A stretch of DNA of 64,000 nt. Source: Mesodorylaimus sp. YZB2_4 (lineage: Eukaryota > Nematoda > Enoplea > Dorylaimida > Dorylaimidae). Location: positions 1 to 64,000 of the forward strand of contig JASANH010000053.1 in NCBI GenBank assembly GCA_030248295.1. Direction: 5' to 3'. The notes below the pieces were generated by a model that saw only the letters and a list, made by a program, of their open reading frames with translations, was not told the DNA's origin and did no database searches. A program made the position numbers and the translations under genes. Below are positions 11,830 through 22,300 of this stretch, in pieces. How positions within the stretch are numbered: position 1 is the first letter of the stretch; every line of letters begins with the position of its first letter.

Positions 11830-13199
11830 GGAGTCTAACTGTCGTACGGATACTGCTCTGCCACATATTAAAGCTTTCATTGTCTTCAGTGATCTTGTTG
11901 AGCAGTGACATCAGGATGAGAACGAATATCTTCACCAATCTACCTATAAACTTAATAGTTAGAGCAAATAATCTACTCCAATTAATATTTTCACTTGCAA
12001 ACAATTCACTGACCAGCACAGCATACAGTAATTAAGTAGCGTGCGAGACCACTAGTAAAGTTAATTATAATACGCCATCGTGCAACATCCAGCCACCAGT
12101 AATCTAAAACTTTATTTTACACACATCTAATAATATCGTACTTCTGCAGGAACCCAGCTGACAAGGAAACAAACATTTTGAATGGATGAAGAAGCATATG
12201 CTAGGTAAAAGAGGACCTGGGTGAAAAAATCATGGTGCCATGCAAAACAAGGTTTCAGGTATGGTGCTCCGATGTGTGGCCATGGTATTGTGGCCTTTTG
12301 CGGTAGTCAAGCTATAGCCTATAAGATAAATATTTCTTCATTGTTGATATGATAAAATTTTATTCCTTACCTGAAGGTGCATTTGGCTAACTTTGTATAA
12401 CTTTCATTAAATGACTATGATCGGAAAGGTCGCATAGGTGCACTTGGAACAAAGTGCTTAGCAGCTACCCAGATGTAGTATGAAACTTTTAAGCAAGAAA
12501 CTAGGTTTCAGTTCATAAGATCACTCGTTCAGTTAGCTGTGTAGATAGCGCACCCAGGCGGCGGGAGATAGTCGAGACCGAAGTCTCGAGGCAAAAAATT
12601 CCGACTGGAGGAAGGCAAGTCTCGCGACTATACCTGCCCTAGAAACATCAACCGAAGAGGTTGACGTCCCAGCCAGGGGAGCGTATCGATCACTCCCAAC
12701 CGCTAGGGATGCTGGTTCAGCTCATGCTGGGATGCTGGCTCCAATGTACACAGTGTAGACAGTGCTTCCCTTGGCTTTCCTTTTTGACCAAAACAACCTT
12801 CCTTAATGAAGCAATCCTCTCAGTAATCTGACCCAATCAATTGCAGGCTGGGAAGCTCGTGGAAATCCAAGAATTCCCAGGAAAGGAGATGCTATTGCTT
12901 CTCACTGAGAGCCACGCCTGGGCTGACGTCAGAAATAAGATTCTACATGTCACCTGCCAGTTTATTCGAAGACTGGGTTTTTAAGAAGGACGAACACAAA
13001 AAAGGGCGAGGAGGTCAGCGATATCCCAGCACACAGAAAAATACCCTGAGTGATTGGACTACAGATAAAGCTGCCATAAGGATTCAAAAATCTGCACGCG
13101 GCCAAGACTTTGGGCCACGTGCTATTGCTGAAGTAAAAAAAATTAAACATGAACTTAAAAGAGACATCAGAGCCCACAAATGATTCATTACGCCGTTGA

Positions 13200-13645
13200 C
13201 TATAAATATAATATTTTGCAAGCAACACAATGGTGTTCAGTCGCTTCTGTTATTTCATAGTGTACATTCGCTGGATAAATTAACGTGCAGCTGATCGACT
13301 GTCCTGTCCACTTCCAGTAGCTCTGTTCTCTGAAACCATCCAAGAATGTCCTTCCACACTTTCTGCGATCATCTGCATGTGATTGACATATCTTCAATCG
13401 TGTCGTACTCAGCTTCGCAAGCGCAGCACGCAGCCGAGTCTTGTTGGCCTCATCGATAAAGCTTGGAGGGAGCTCAAAACGTCCGAGGCAGTATTTTGAA
13501 TTGGAAAAGTCTATACTTGTTTGGTACTTTGAGCTCTGTGGGTAGTGGCCAAGGCTTTTCCGCAACAGGTGGACACCCACGCACCCTAATCTTACCTGCT
13601 AACGATTCGAAACCTTTTGTTGCATGGCGGTACTTATCTGATGCA
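13200..13645 (-). pseudogene. Frameshifted two-exon gene remnant, unrecognised
   Basis: A minus-strand frame from about 13535 to 13200 reads FELPPSFIDEANKTRLRAAL and later CQSHADDRRKCGRTFLDGF, ending at a stop. Upstream, a second frame (reading KYRHATKGFESLAGKIRVRG, then WPLPTELKVPNKY and KILPRTF) runs into a stop exactly where the first begins. The two join if one T is missing from the TTTT run near 13479, so either the gene is broken or the assembly has a homopolymer error. A consensus CAG|GTAAGA also lies at about 13597, inside the frame. No protein family is recognised, and no signal peptide or start was found before the transposon at 13753. Confidence 0.4.
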
Positions 13646-13752
13646 TCTGCAGGTCAGATTGATTCAGGAAAGCCTCACAGCGCAGCAGCCTCACAATACT
13701 TCATTTGTGCCATCTCTCCACTTTGGTGACCTGCACAGTAAAATGTAGTCAT

Positions 13753-14174
13753 TAGGGACAGATCGGGATCAGGGCAATCCCAATCGGGATCGAGACTAGC
13801 ATTGGGATTTTTTGTATTTTTCCGTGTTTTTGCTACTGAGCCTATTTTCCTCACTCAAGCACACTTTTTAGGTCCAGGTTTTTAAGCTTTTTCTTGGGCC
13901 CATTTTTAATCATTATATACTCGTACAAGCTGCAATTTATCGGTACATTTGCAGTTTCGATACACGTCCAGCAAGGTCAGCCTTGCTGTTGCCTCTTCAT
14001 CGCTGCTGCTGTCAGCCTCTGTACTGTCGTCTCCTTGAACGATTACTGAGCCAATATCCTCTGCTTCCTTTGGCAAGATATGATGCCATGTATCAGAGTG
14101 CACCTAGCGTGCGTACGCACATGCATAATCTCGATGCCTAAATGTGGGGATCCGGATCCGGATCCCGACATAGC
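13753..14174. mobile_element. Degenerate hAT-like element, same family as 40131-40726
   Basis: Starts TAGGGACAGATCGGGATCAG, shares internal blocks with the intact copy (GTCCAGCAAGGTCAGCC, TGCTGTTGCCTCTTCATCGC, GATATGATG...CAGAGTGCACCT) and ends in GATCCGGATCCGGATCCCGA. It is shorter and its right end has drifted, so no target duplication is visible. No transposase is encoded. Confidence 0.6.
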
Positions 14175-14223
14175 CCAAGTCGCCATCCGCAAAAAATTTT
14201 ATCCGCAAACTTGCTAAAATTAG

Positions 14224-14358
14224 TTGTCAGTAACTATCAATTTCCTCAAAAAGCACTCTGCAGCATTGCACAAAACAGAGATAGTGATCGCTCCTGCTGT
14301 ATGCTTGGGACGCGCGGTTATGCTCACTGCATACCTAGCTGGAAAAAATTTGTAGCAG
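14224..14358 (+). repeat. Dispersed repeat family R14, copy 1
   Basis: An inverted, about 80 percent identical copy occurs at 62138-62268. Shared blocks include AGAGATAGTGATCGCT, GCGCGCGGTTATGCTCACTG-like sequence and CTGGAAAAAATTTGTAGC. No tRNA-like boxes or terminal inverted repeats were seen, so the class is unknown. Confidence 0.6.
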
Positions 14359-14639
14359 TACCTACGATTCAGAACACTATGCTTGGCATAACCAAATAAA
14401 CCATGTGTACAGGATCTTCTTTGGTTAGTTAAAGTTTCAGTGTTTTAAAAAGATACAGTTTACTCCAGCACGTCAGCCCAATGTTAGCCAAAACGAAGGC
14501 TGAACATGGCTGGGAAGTCGTTCTGTCCACCCAGGCAGGCTCGGCCTCAGCCAACCTCCGCCCTAGACTTGAGCTGAGGCTGTGGAAAGGAGGAGCGGCA
14601 TGCGAGCTACCTGGTGGGACAAGGGGCGTGTCCACAAAG

Positions 14640-15480
14640 TCTTTTTGAAATTTTTGCGAAAGGTCAATTTTGAGTCAATGCCAATGTCAAAATTAAGCAT
14701 TTTTGCCCTGTCAAAGTCGAAAAAGATTTAACCCCTGTCAAAGTCACAAAGTTTTTGGGCCCCCTGTCAAAGTCAAGATCAAAGTCAAATGGAAAAACCG
14801 ACGTCATTTGCAACACGCACAGCTTAAAAAATCACTATGCCGTGAAACAGAAACACCGCCAAACCATCACTATGCCGTGACTTCACCCTACCGTTGCTTC
14901 GTTGTCCACTTTCAGCTTCCGTTTATTATCTGCTTGATTGTCAATACGTCGCCCTCAAACTTTATTTGTTATATACCGTTTTCTTTAAAACTGCCCTTGA
15001 CCCATCGTCGAGTTGATGCTGATGAACCGTTTGGTCGTTGGATTGATCTCGCCATCGACATTGACCTTGGCTGACTAATTGCTGGTCGATGCTGCCATTG
15101 ACTTGTGGTCCATTGTATCGCTTCGTTGATTCAGCGGTGTCAGTTAATCCTCGTTCACCGACCCTGGAGGGATTGAACGTGAAGCACACACCAGGATTTG
15201 AACGCGGATTTTTCCAATATGTCATAGCTGATTTCGGTCAGATCCAGATGGGCGATTGTGCAAAAAAACACAAATCTTAATCATGGTATGTGACTTGTGA
15301 TTTGTGATACGAATGTGGAAACTTCTGTCGTCCAGCACCACATCATACATTTACACTGTATATAATTCTTGGCACCCTGTTAGAACGGGTATAAGTTAAA
15401 GTAAGTGTTGTGGTGTGTCGTCAGTGCAAATATTTTACTAAAACAGCGTTACTTCCTTAAACCTAATCTTATTAAGTTGT
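14640..15480. other. Intergenic with short CTGTCAAAGTC repeats
   Basis: The motif TGTCAAAGTC recurs several times between 14706 and 14786, separated by T-rich spacers. The remainder to 15480 shows no supported gene; frames of 60-123 codons overlap on both strands without splice support. Confidence 0.4.
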
Positions 15481-15565
15481 AATGAATGGTCTTCTTGTCA
15501 GCTTCTACCGCTTGGCCGTTGGACGTGGATTGCGGCCACGTCCACGTCTTTCCTTGCTGCGGCCA

Positions 15566-15748
15566 TTATCCTGATGGCCTGATGGCCTTCTTGCTTCCAA
15601 CTTTCCCATCGAAATGTTCAGGAGGCGCAGACACGCCTTGGCCCAGTTCACTCGTTGGAGTGGCTGGGTCTTTGGAGTGGTCTCCATCCTCGGCGATCGC
15701 TGTGGTCGCGGACAGACAAACCAATAGCGCTGTGCTGATCAAAGACAT
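15566..15748 (-). CDS. Small secreted peptide (60 aa)
   Basis: The ATG at 15748 opens a 60-codon frame with a clear signal peptide (MSLISTALLVCLSATTAIA) and an acidic, Pro-containing mature part (EDGDHSKDPATPTSELGQG...). A TATA box lies 53-62 bp upstream. The stop lies right after a perfect 8-bp tandem duplication (TGATGGCC twice, 15572-15587, plus strand). Without one copy the frame would not meet this stop. Another frame just downstream encodes a strongly basic stretch (RSKERRGRGRNPRPTAKR). The annotated stop may therefore be genuine, polymorphic or an assembly error. No family is recognised; the role is unknown beyond probable secretion. Confidence 0.55.
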   Translation of the reverse strand: MSLISTALLVCLSATTAIAEDGDHSKDPATPTSELGQGVSAPPEHFDGKVGSKKAIRPSG

Positions 15749-15800
15749 TTCCTGAAGAGAACAGCATGAAGGTCGGTAAGAGTTGAAGCTGAACCACGTG

Positions 15801-15810
15801 CCTTTTATAC
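15801..15810 (-). promoter_or_regulatory. TATA box of small secreted peptide gene
   Basis: The minus strand reads GTATAAAAGG, an excellent TATA match, 53-62 bp upstream of the ATG at 15748. A start site about 30 bp downstream would give a 5' leader of some 20-25 nt. Confidence 0.65.
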
Positions 15811-15962
15811 CCACGCCCCTATACCCCGCCCAAAATTTTAGGGAAAGTTGGAGGCAAAAACTGACTGGCAATCAGTGCTGTATCTCACGGCTGCTTCATG
15901 CTGTGAAGCTTCCCTTAGCTCAGTCTAACCTTCAAAGGCAATATGATAAATATTGTAAACAC

Positions 15963-16090
15963 TTTGAATAAAATATGGCTTGTGATATTTAGGCTCTGAT
16001 TAGAGAGTCTAGGCGTAGCCCACAAAAATCTTCAGCTAGGCAGGAGCCGCTTCTTCCTGGCGATTCTGTTCTAGCATTTCCGTGAGCTTT
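15963..16090. repeat. Dispersed repeat, copy 2 (see 10512-10640)
   Basis: Direct, diverged copy of the 10512-10640 repeat, with matching start and end blocks. It lies upstream of the small peptide gene. From here to about 17000 no gene could be supported. Confidence 0.6.
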
Positions 16091-17007
16091 CTGGTGACTG
16101 TAATCTTGATTTGTTTGTAAATTTCTGGGTCAAGCTCTGGAACTATTAAAGTAGGTAAGTTGTCTCGTGTGGAGAAGAGCTTTGTTCAACAGGGGAGAGA
16201 AAGTGTTAGACGATGACTGAAGCTGATGACTTATCTGTAATCCGCAAGTTTACTTGACAATACGTTTACTACATCGTCGCATATTCTAAAACATCGTTCA
16301 TTTTATTCCTTATATCAAATGCAAAATCACATTACAATTGGCATAAAAACGCATACTGAAAAGCAGCCTAATGAATGCATTACATCAAAATAATGACAGC
16401 ATTCGTCCTTGAAAGAGAAGAAAAATCAGGCGGGCGTTGGACAAGGTCGCTGAATTGAGTTACTTGCATGTTGGAAAACCAGGAATCGCTTGACACGATT
16501 CTGAAACAGAATATGTTGAACACGCAAATACCTTGAGATCGACATATCTCTTTTTTGAGTACACGGACAAGGTAACGCGTATCATGACCAGATTCTCTCC
16601 TCGTAGACATGATTCCACGAATGTTTATAATGTCTGATTATATAACGATGTCTGCAACGAAGACTATGAATAGTCGTCAAAGGCGAGCCCAAAAAAGCTT
16701 ATAGGATTGAAATACTAGTGATTGTACGAGATAAAAATTGTCGCATGGAAGATGAATATCTGCTACTGAAAGCTCACATAAGGTCACAAGCCGAAAGATA
16801 AACATGGGCATTCCTGCTTGCCTTGCTGAACCACAGTTATGATGAATACATGTAACGAATCATTGTCAATAGAGCGAAGCTTGACATTTATTAGAAAAAG
16901 ACCCCTCGTTTTTGTCCACCTGCATTTTCTTTAGTATTTCTAGCTGCACTTCTCTCTCGTTGGCTCAGCGTCAGTTTCAGCCAGAGACATTCAGTAAATC
17001 AAAAGCT

Positions 17008-18532
17008 TTAACCCACCCAATCGTCCATGACGCATACCGTAACATGGGCACAATTTCCTACAGTATATTCCGAGTCAACCCTGTCGAAATCTGATGTCCC
17101 GAAGGGCAAGACAGTTACGTTGAATTACCGTTGTAATTAAAAATGTTCAAGAGAATTTTAACTCACGTAGTTGCTTCTTTTTCCTCGAGTCAGTTTGGCC
17201 GCGCTTAGCACCTTTAAGTTATCACTAACAAGAGTAGGTTATTGTTAGGACCTAATAATACCGTAAGACCTGCTCAAGATCCAAGAGTTTCTATAAGTTG
17301 GGGGGGGGTCTTTGAAATCCTATGTCTCCTGGGTAGCAAACGAGGATTTTTGGTACGCCACCAGCTACGTCCTGTATATGTACGAGTATGACCCATCAAT
17401 CGTCTTTACTTACCATCCCTGCTTTTGATTGGCATCGATTGATCACCCGATTCGCCGCTTATCTTTTTCTCGTTGCCCAAACTAAGAGTCGTCATTCGAC
17501 GGTGAATAATACTACCTTCTGCATAATCTATTTTGCGATTCGTGCGACGACGCAAACCAGTGCGATGCGGTGTAGCAATCCAAGATGGTGGTGTCGGAGG
17601 CCTGGGTCCAGTGCAAGTGACAACAGCGAATTTTTTGATGTTCTCTTTCCAAGTTTCCCAATCGTCCTCGCAAAAGAAACGAGAACGAGATGGCAACGAA
17701 CTGCGAGGCGTCGTATCAGCCGGCGAGAATGGAAAAACGGGACGTTTCTGACCAATCAGAACGCACGGAGATATCCCACCGGCCAAGGTGGCACAAGTGG
17801 ATTCGTTGGTAATCGACGACGAGCAACCGTTAACTTTTGCTGATCCAAGACGGATTACACCATTCCCGTTCTTACGAGGAGCTGCCGGGATTTTGAAGAG
17901 CGTTTGGTCTGAAAAGCGGAGTGGATGGTCCTATCTACAGTCGGATCGATCAATACTGACGGACCAATCAATACTGCAGTACTCTAATAGCAACTGATCG
18001 ACTGACAGATTTTTTATTGGGTGCTCTATGGGTAATCAATCAGTCAAGGCATTCGTCGATCGATCGCTGATCAATCAGCCGATACAAGACTGTTTATTGA
18101 CCATTAATCGATACTGCCACTCGCAGATCGATCGCCCATTTACACGATCGATTACTTTTTCTGATAGGCTACCTATTAAGCGACGACTGACGGTGTCGAG
18201 ACTGATCAACCAACCAGTCTGTCGGCCATTATGGTATCGACTGATTGATCGAGAGCTGGCACTACCTATTGATCGATCGATCAATAATACGGTCCAGAAT
18301 CGATCAATCGGCTGACAAATGACCAAATACCAGATGCGAACAATACCTGACGTCAGTGTTGATAAATCTAGCACCTTAATCGTTGCACCTCGAGTGCGCC
18401 TAAGCGTTTGGTGATGTGGTAAAACATGAACATGAACATGAACCTCAAGCATCTACCACCAAGCATTACGAGGGTTCAAAACCAAGATTACGTACCATTA
18501 GCAGGTGATGGGGTTTTCTCGCTCATCGCCAT
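17008..18532 (-). CDS. Unrecognised basic, Ser/Pro-rich intracellular protein (about 199 aa, four exons)
   Basis: Exons joined in phase 1 throughout: 18532-18496 (MAMSEKTPSPAN), 17881-17414, 17211-17167 and 17057-17008 (stop TAA). Exon 1 to exon 2 is well supported (GTACGT donor, CGGCAG acceptor, frame preserved through GNGVIRLGSAKVNG). Exons 3 and 4 are short and rest on splice motifs and phase only. There is no signal peptide or membrane segment. Conserved-looking segments are GQKRPVFPFSPADTTPRSSL, FFCEDDWETWKENIKKFAV and RPPTPPSWIATPHRTGLRRR; the last resembles a proline-flanked, basic docking or nuclear-localisation segment (inference). I do not recognise the family. It starts 824 bp from SPATA20 in divergent orientation, so the two may share a promoter region. 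Intron 1 is unusually rich in ATCGAT motifs. Confidence 0.6.
17935..18312. promoter_or_regulatory. Dense ATCGAT/GATCGATC cluster in intron 1
   Basis: Within about 380 bp of the first intron of the 17008-18532 gene, GATCGATC, ATCGATC, TGATCAAT and ATCGACTG-type words recur more than a dozen times, including TATTGATCGATCGATCAATA at 18267-18286. ATCGAT is the core of Cut- and DREF-type binding sites in animals (general knowledge). The cluster could be a homotypic regulatory module or a degraded repeat; nothing in the sequence decides between them. Confidence 0.35.
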
Positions 18533-19355
18533 TTTGTGGGAATACTCAACGAAAAAAGCCAAAGAAGATTCGGAATGAGACGCCACGCAACCAGGAACAA
18601 CCCTCCGCGAACAAAATGCCACCAAGACTGCCTGTAGAGATGGTGGTGGCAAGTATGCAAACAAAAACTGGTTTGCGCTCGCCTCTGTATTCCACCTCGA
18701 TCAGCATGGAGAGTAAAATCGATCGCTTGGAAATTCAAATAGCTCCTGCTTCTCACCTAATATTTGATTGGTCGAACTTCTCAAACTTTCCATTTCTTAA
18801 GACTTTCTCACAGCCGAAGTGAATGCTATATTTTCAGGGTTTCTGATAACCTTGCCCGTTTCGTCTAACTAAAAATAGGTATCGTAGGGGAGTTATGATT
18901 TGATAAAAAGTAGTTGAAAAGACAAATTAATTTTTTAATTCCTGCGCGCACTGTCATAGGCAGCTCGCCCGGATTTCAAATTGTCTGCTTTAACCGGGAA
19001 TATTGTTTTCTCTCACCACGCCGCCCGGCGCCTTCCTTGGCCGTAGGTGGATATGGTGAATGTTTACTGAATTCGATGGTTTTTTCCACGAATTTTCTCC
19101 CTTCTTTGGCCTAACGACGTAAGCCTTGATTTCGAATGAGAAGATTCATTCGGCTTTTTTCATACCTTGGTAGAACTGAATCGTTTAATTTCAAAACCAA
19201 TCGACAAATAGTTTTTGAGTAAGAGGAAGCAAAAATGTGTTGTTTTCGTTGTGGTCGTTCGCGTGCTGGTCGGTGCGGGTGCAAGTATTTAATTTTCTGT
19301 AGGTACAAATCGATTCTAGAATATGCTTTTTCGGAATTTTAGATCTGAGCGTGCA

Positions 19356-22300
19356 ATGGCGGCTTGTGCCAGTGGTGCCGGAACTGAACATGGAGAGAAA
19401 AAACCGAATCGACTGATCAATGAACGATCGCCCTACTTGTTGCAACATGCTTATAATCCTGTGGATTGGTATGTATTGGTCACTTTAGCTGCTGATTTGG
19501 GTTGGTTGTAGTTCGAATATGAGGCTCGTTTGCATGCATTCGACGCCGTCTTCTGACCTTCAGTCAGTGTTAAACTCTTTAGTTGAGCTTGAAGGTGTAA
19601 ATTAAACGATGGGATGGGAAAAAGTTCTGTCTTGTCATCTTCATTCAACCCCTAACTCTTAGCTCATGGTCAGAATACGCGCAGCCCTGCGGTCTCATGC
19701 TGCAGGTCAGACACTGTACCGAACTCAATTTTAGTTTTCCGCTCGTTGCTGTCGATACAGTGATACAGTACTCTTTTCTATTCCTGCTCTCTCTCTCTCG
19801 ACAACTATACTTGCCTATTCCTAATCTGCTCTGTGGCACGTTTTATGCATTTTTTGGTCCAAGACGAAGGCCGTTCAAAAGCGTGGCCCCTGACAAGTAC
19901 AGCAGGCGATGCCGTGTGAAACTTCTTCAGCGAAATGCTTTCTATAATCGTATCTGATTAGAATACAAAGTCAGAGGGCATAATGGACTTGTCAGATACT
20001 GTACCTGCATCCGAACTGTTGCTCGTGATCAACTGAAAAGTATGAAAAGTGTTTTTTGCTATTTTTAGGTACTCGTGGGGCCCAGATGCTTTTGAGAAAG
20101 CTAAGAAAGAAAACAAAATGATTTTTTTGTCGGTCGGTTATTCCACATGTCATTGGTGCCACGTTATGGAACGAGAATCATTTGAAGACCCTCGCATTGG
20201 GAAACTAATGAATGACAATTTTATCAATATCAAGGTCGATCGTGAGGAGCGACCCGATGTGGACAAACTGTACATGACTTTTGTGCAAGTGAGTATGGAG
20301 TAGGCCCTGTGGGGGGGGGGGGGTCCTGGCGAGACTTAGAAAGTGTGTAAAGTGCCCCTTGCAAGAACTCTTTTTAGGCAACCACTGGTAGTGGAGGCTG
20401 GCCAATGAGCGTGTGGTTGACCCCCGATTTGAAACCGATCGTTGGCGGAACATATTTCCCACCCGAGGATAGCAGTTTCGGTCGGCCTGGTTTCGCCACC
20501 GTCTTACGCTACGTCTCGGACAAAGTAAAGAGACTTCATGTTTTGTGTGTGTCAAGTATGGGCAAGGTCGGCTGTATTAGCGGGGGTTTTTTTGGGGGGG
20601 GGGGGGGAGGGGGAGGAGGGAGGGGATAGAGATCCGATCAGATCGCCTAAGCCTGATCTGATTGCGTGTGAGACAGGTCAGGTTTGGGTCAAGTCGAATG
20701 AGTGAGTGAGTTGTATGACTGTTTGCAGACAGCACTGTAGGCTGGTTGGACAATTGGCCTGTGCTAGGAGGCCAAGGCTTGGTCAGTCAGGTCAGGTCTT
20801 GGTCCAGCCCAGATACAATTTGATCTCTTTTGCTTCCTTCCTGCTGGTCTTTTAGGTGGGGGGGGGGGTTCGAGAGTAAGGCTTCAATATCCTGGCCGAC
20901 CCAACAGGGGGCTTACCCCCTACCCCTTGCTCATACTTGCTGTGTGTTTTTTGCAATTTCCTTTTTAGTGGCGTGAAAATATGGATTCAGTTTTGCAACA
21001 AGGCGATGGCTTGGCCGAAGCCATCGCCGGGATGGGTCGTTTGGGTACTCAATCAGAGGGCGATTTTCCGACCGCAGAATGCGTCACCAAATGTTACAAA
21101 CAGATCGCCGATACTTTTGATCCACAGTGGGGTGGTTTTGGATCAGCGCCTAAATTTCCTCAGCCAGGTAAGTTATGTTAGCTTGATTTTAGGTTTGTGG
21201 GGGGGGATGATACAAAAAATTAGAGAAACCTGGATTTACAGTAGGAATGCGACTGATCTGACCATCCCTCCCTTTTGTTCTAGTTTACTTTGACGTCATG
21301 TTGCGCTGTCCATCCTTTACCAGTATCAAGTCAAGTGAGGCGGGGGCTAAATTGAGAGACGATGTTACACGCATGGTTGGTTTCACATTGAAAATGATGG
21401 CCAATGGCGGAATTCACGATCATATAAGTCAGGTGTGTAACTGCTGGCTTTGTTTTTTCTCCAGGGAAACCTCATGTTTTGATGCGATACTGGCGATATG
21501 TGGAAAGTGACTCAACAACTGTCAGTGATAGGGCGGATGGGAAGGAATGGATATTAAATATGTTGACTAAAACGTTTCGGCGCATGGTCGATGGCGGAAT
21601 ACACGACCACGTTTCTCAAGTACTGTAGTCTGAATGCTTCAGACTATCTTTCCCTACTCTCATCTCGTCTGATCATGCTCTCTGTTATCATTATGTGCTT
21701 TAAAGGCAGTCAGAGTCTCCTTGGTGTCTTTGCATTAACTTGGCAGGCGTGTACAAAGTGGCAGGAGGAAACATACCCTCCAATTTGTGCCTACCTTGAC
21801 AGTTTTAGTGGTGATAACTGGCCATTACTTCAGGGGTTCCATCGTTACTCGACTGATCGCAAGTGGCACGTTCCGCATTTTGAGAAAATGCTCTACGATC
21901 AAGGTCAATTAGCAGTGACCTTTGCCGAGATGTATCAGGTTTGCTATTCTATGTACATTACAAAACTGGTTTATCCTAGAGCATGGTTTTTTACAGATTA
22001 CGAAAGATAAATTTTATGAGGACATCCTGCGCGATATTTTGACTTATGTCGGTCGGGATCTAAATCATCCGTTGGGTGGTTTTTACAGTGCTGAAGACGC
22101 CGATTCGTATCCGAAGGATGGTGATAAGGAGAAAAAGGAAGGCGCATTTTGCGTATGGGCCTATGACGAATTGAAAGAACTGCTGGCGGCGCCAGTTGGT
22201 GATCGAAAGGATACAACGATTGGAGACGTGTTTATGAAACATTACGGAGTGAAACAAAACGGGAATGTTGATCCGCATCAGGTATGCACGGCATGGGTTG

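Larger units (their letters stand above)
9700..13190. other. Intergenic, repeat remnants, no supported gene
   Basis: No reading frame here has convincing splice sites or protein-like composition. Recognisable content is a dispersed repeat at 10512-10640 and two CCCGA-rich tracts (10709-10740 and 11714-11829). A 78-codon plus-strand frame ending at 13183 has no family resemblance and overlaps the end of the minus-strand remnant region, so it is not called. Confidence 0.5.

Noticed and set aside
12947-13183. 78-codon plus-strand frame, Lys-rich
   Set aside because: No family, no splice context and no neighbouring exon; the composition alone is not enough.
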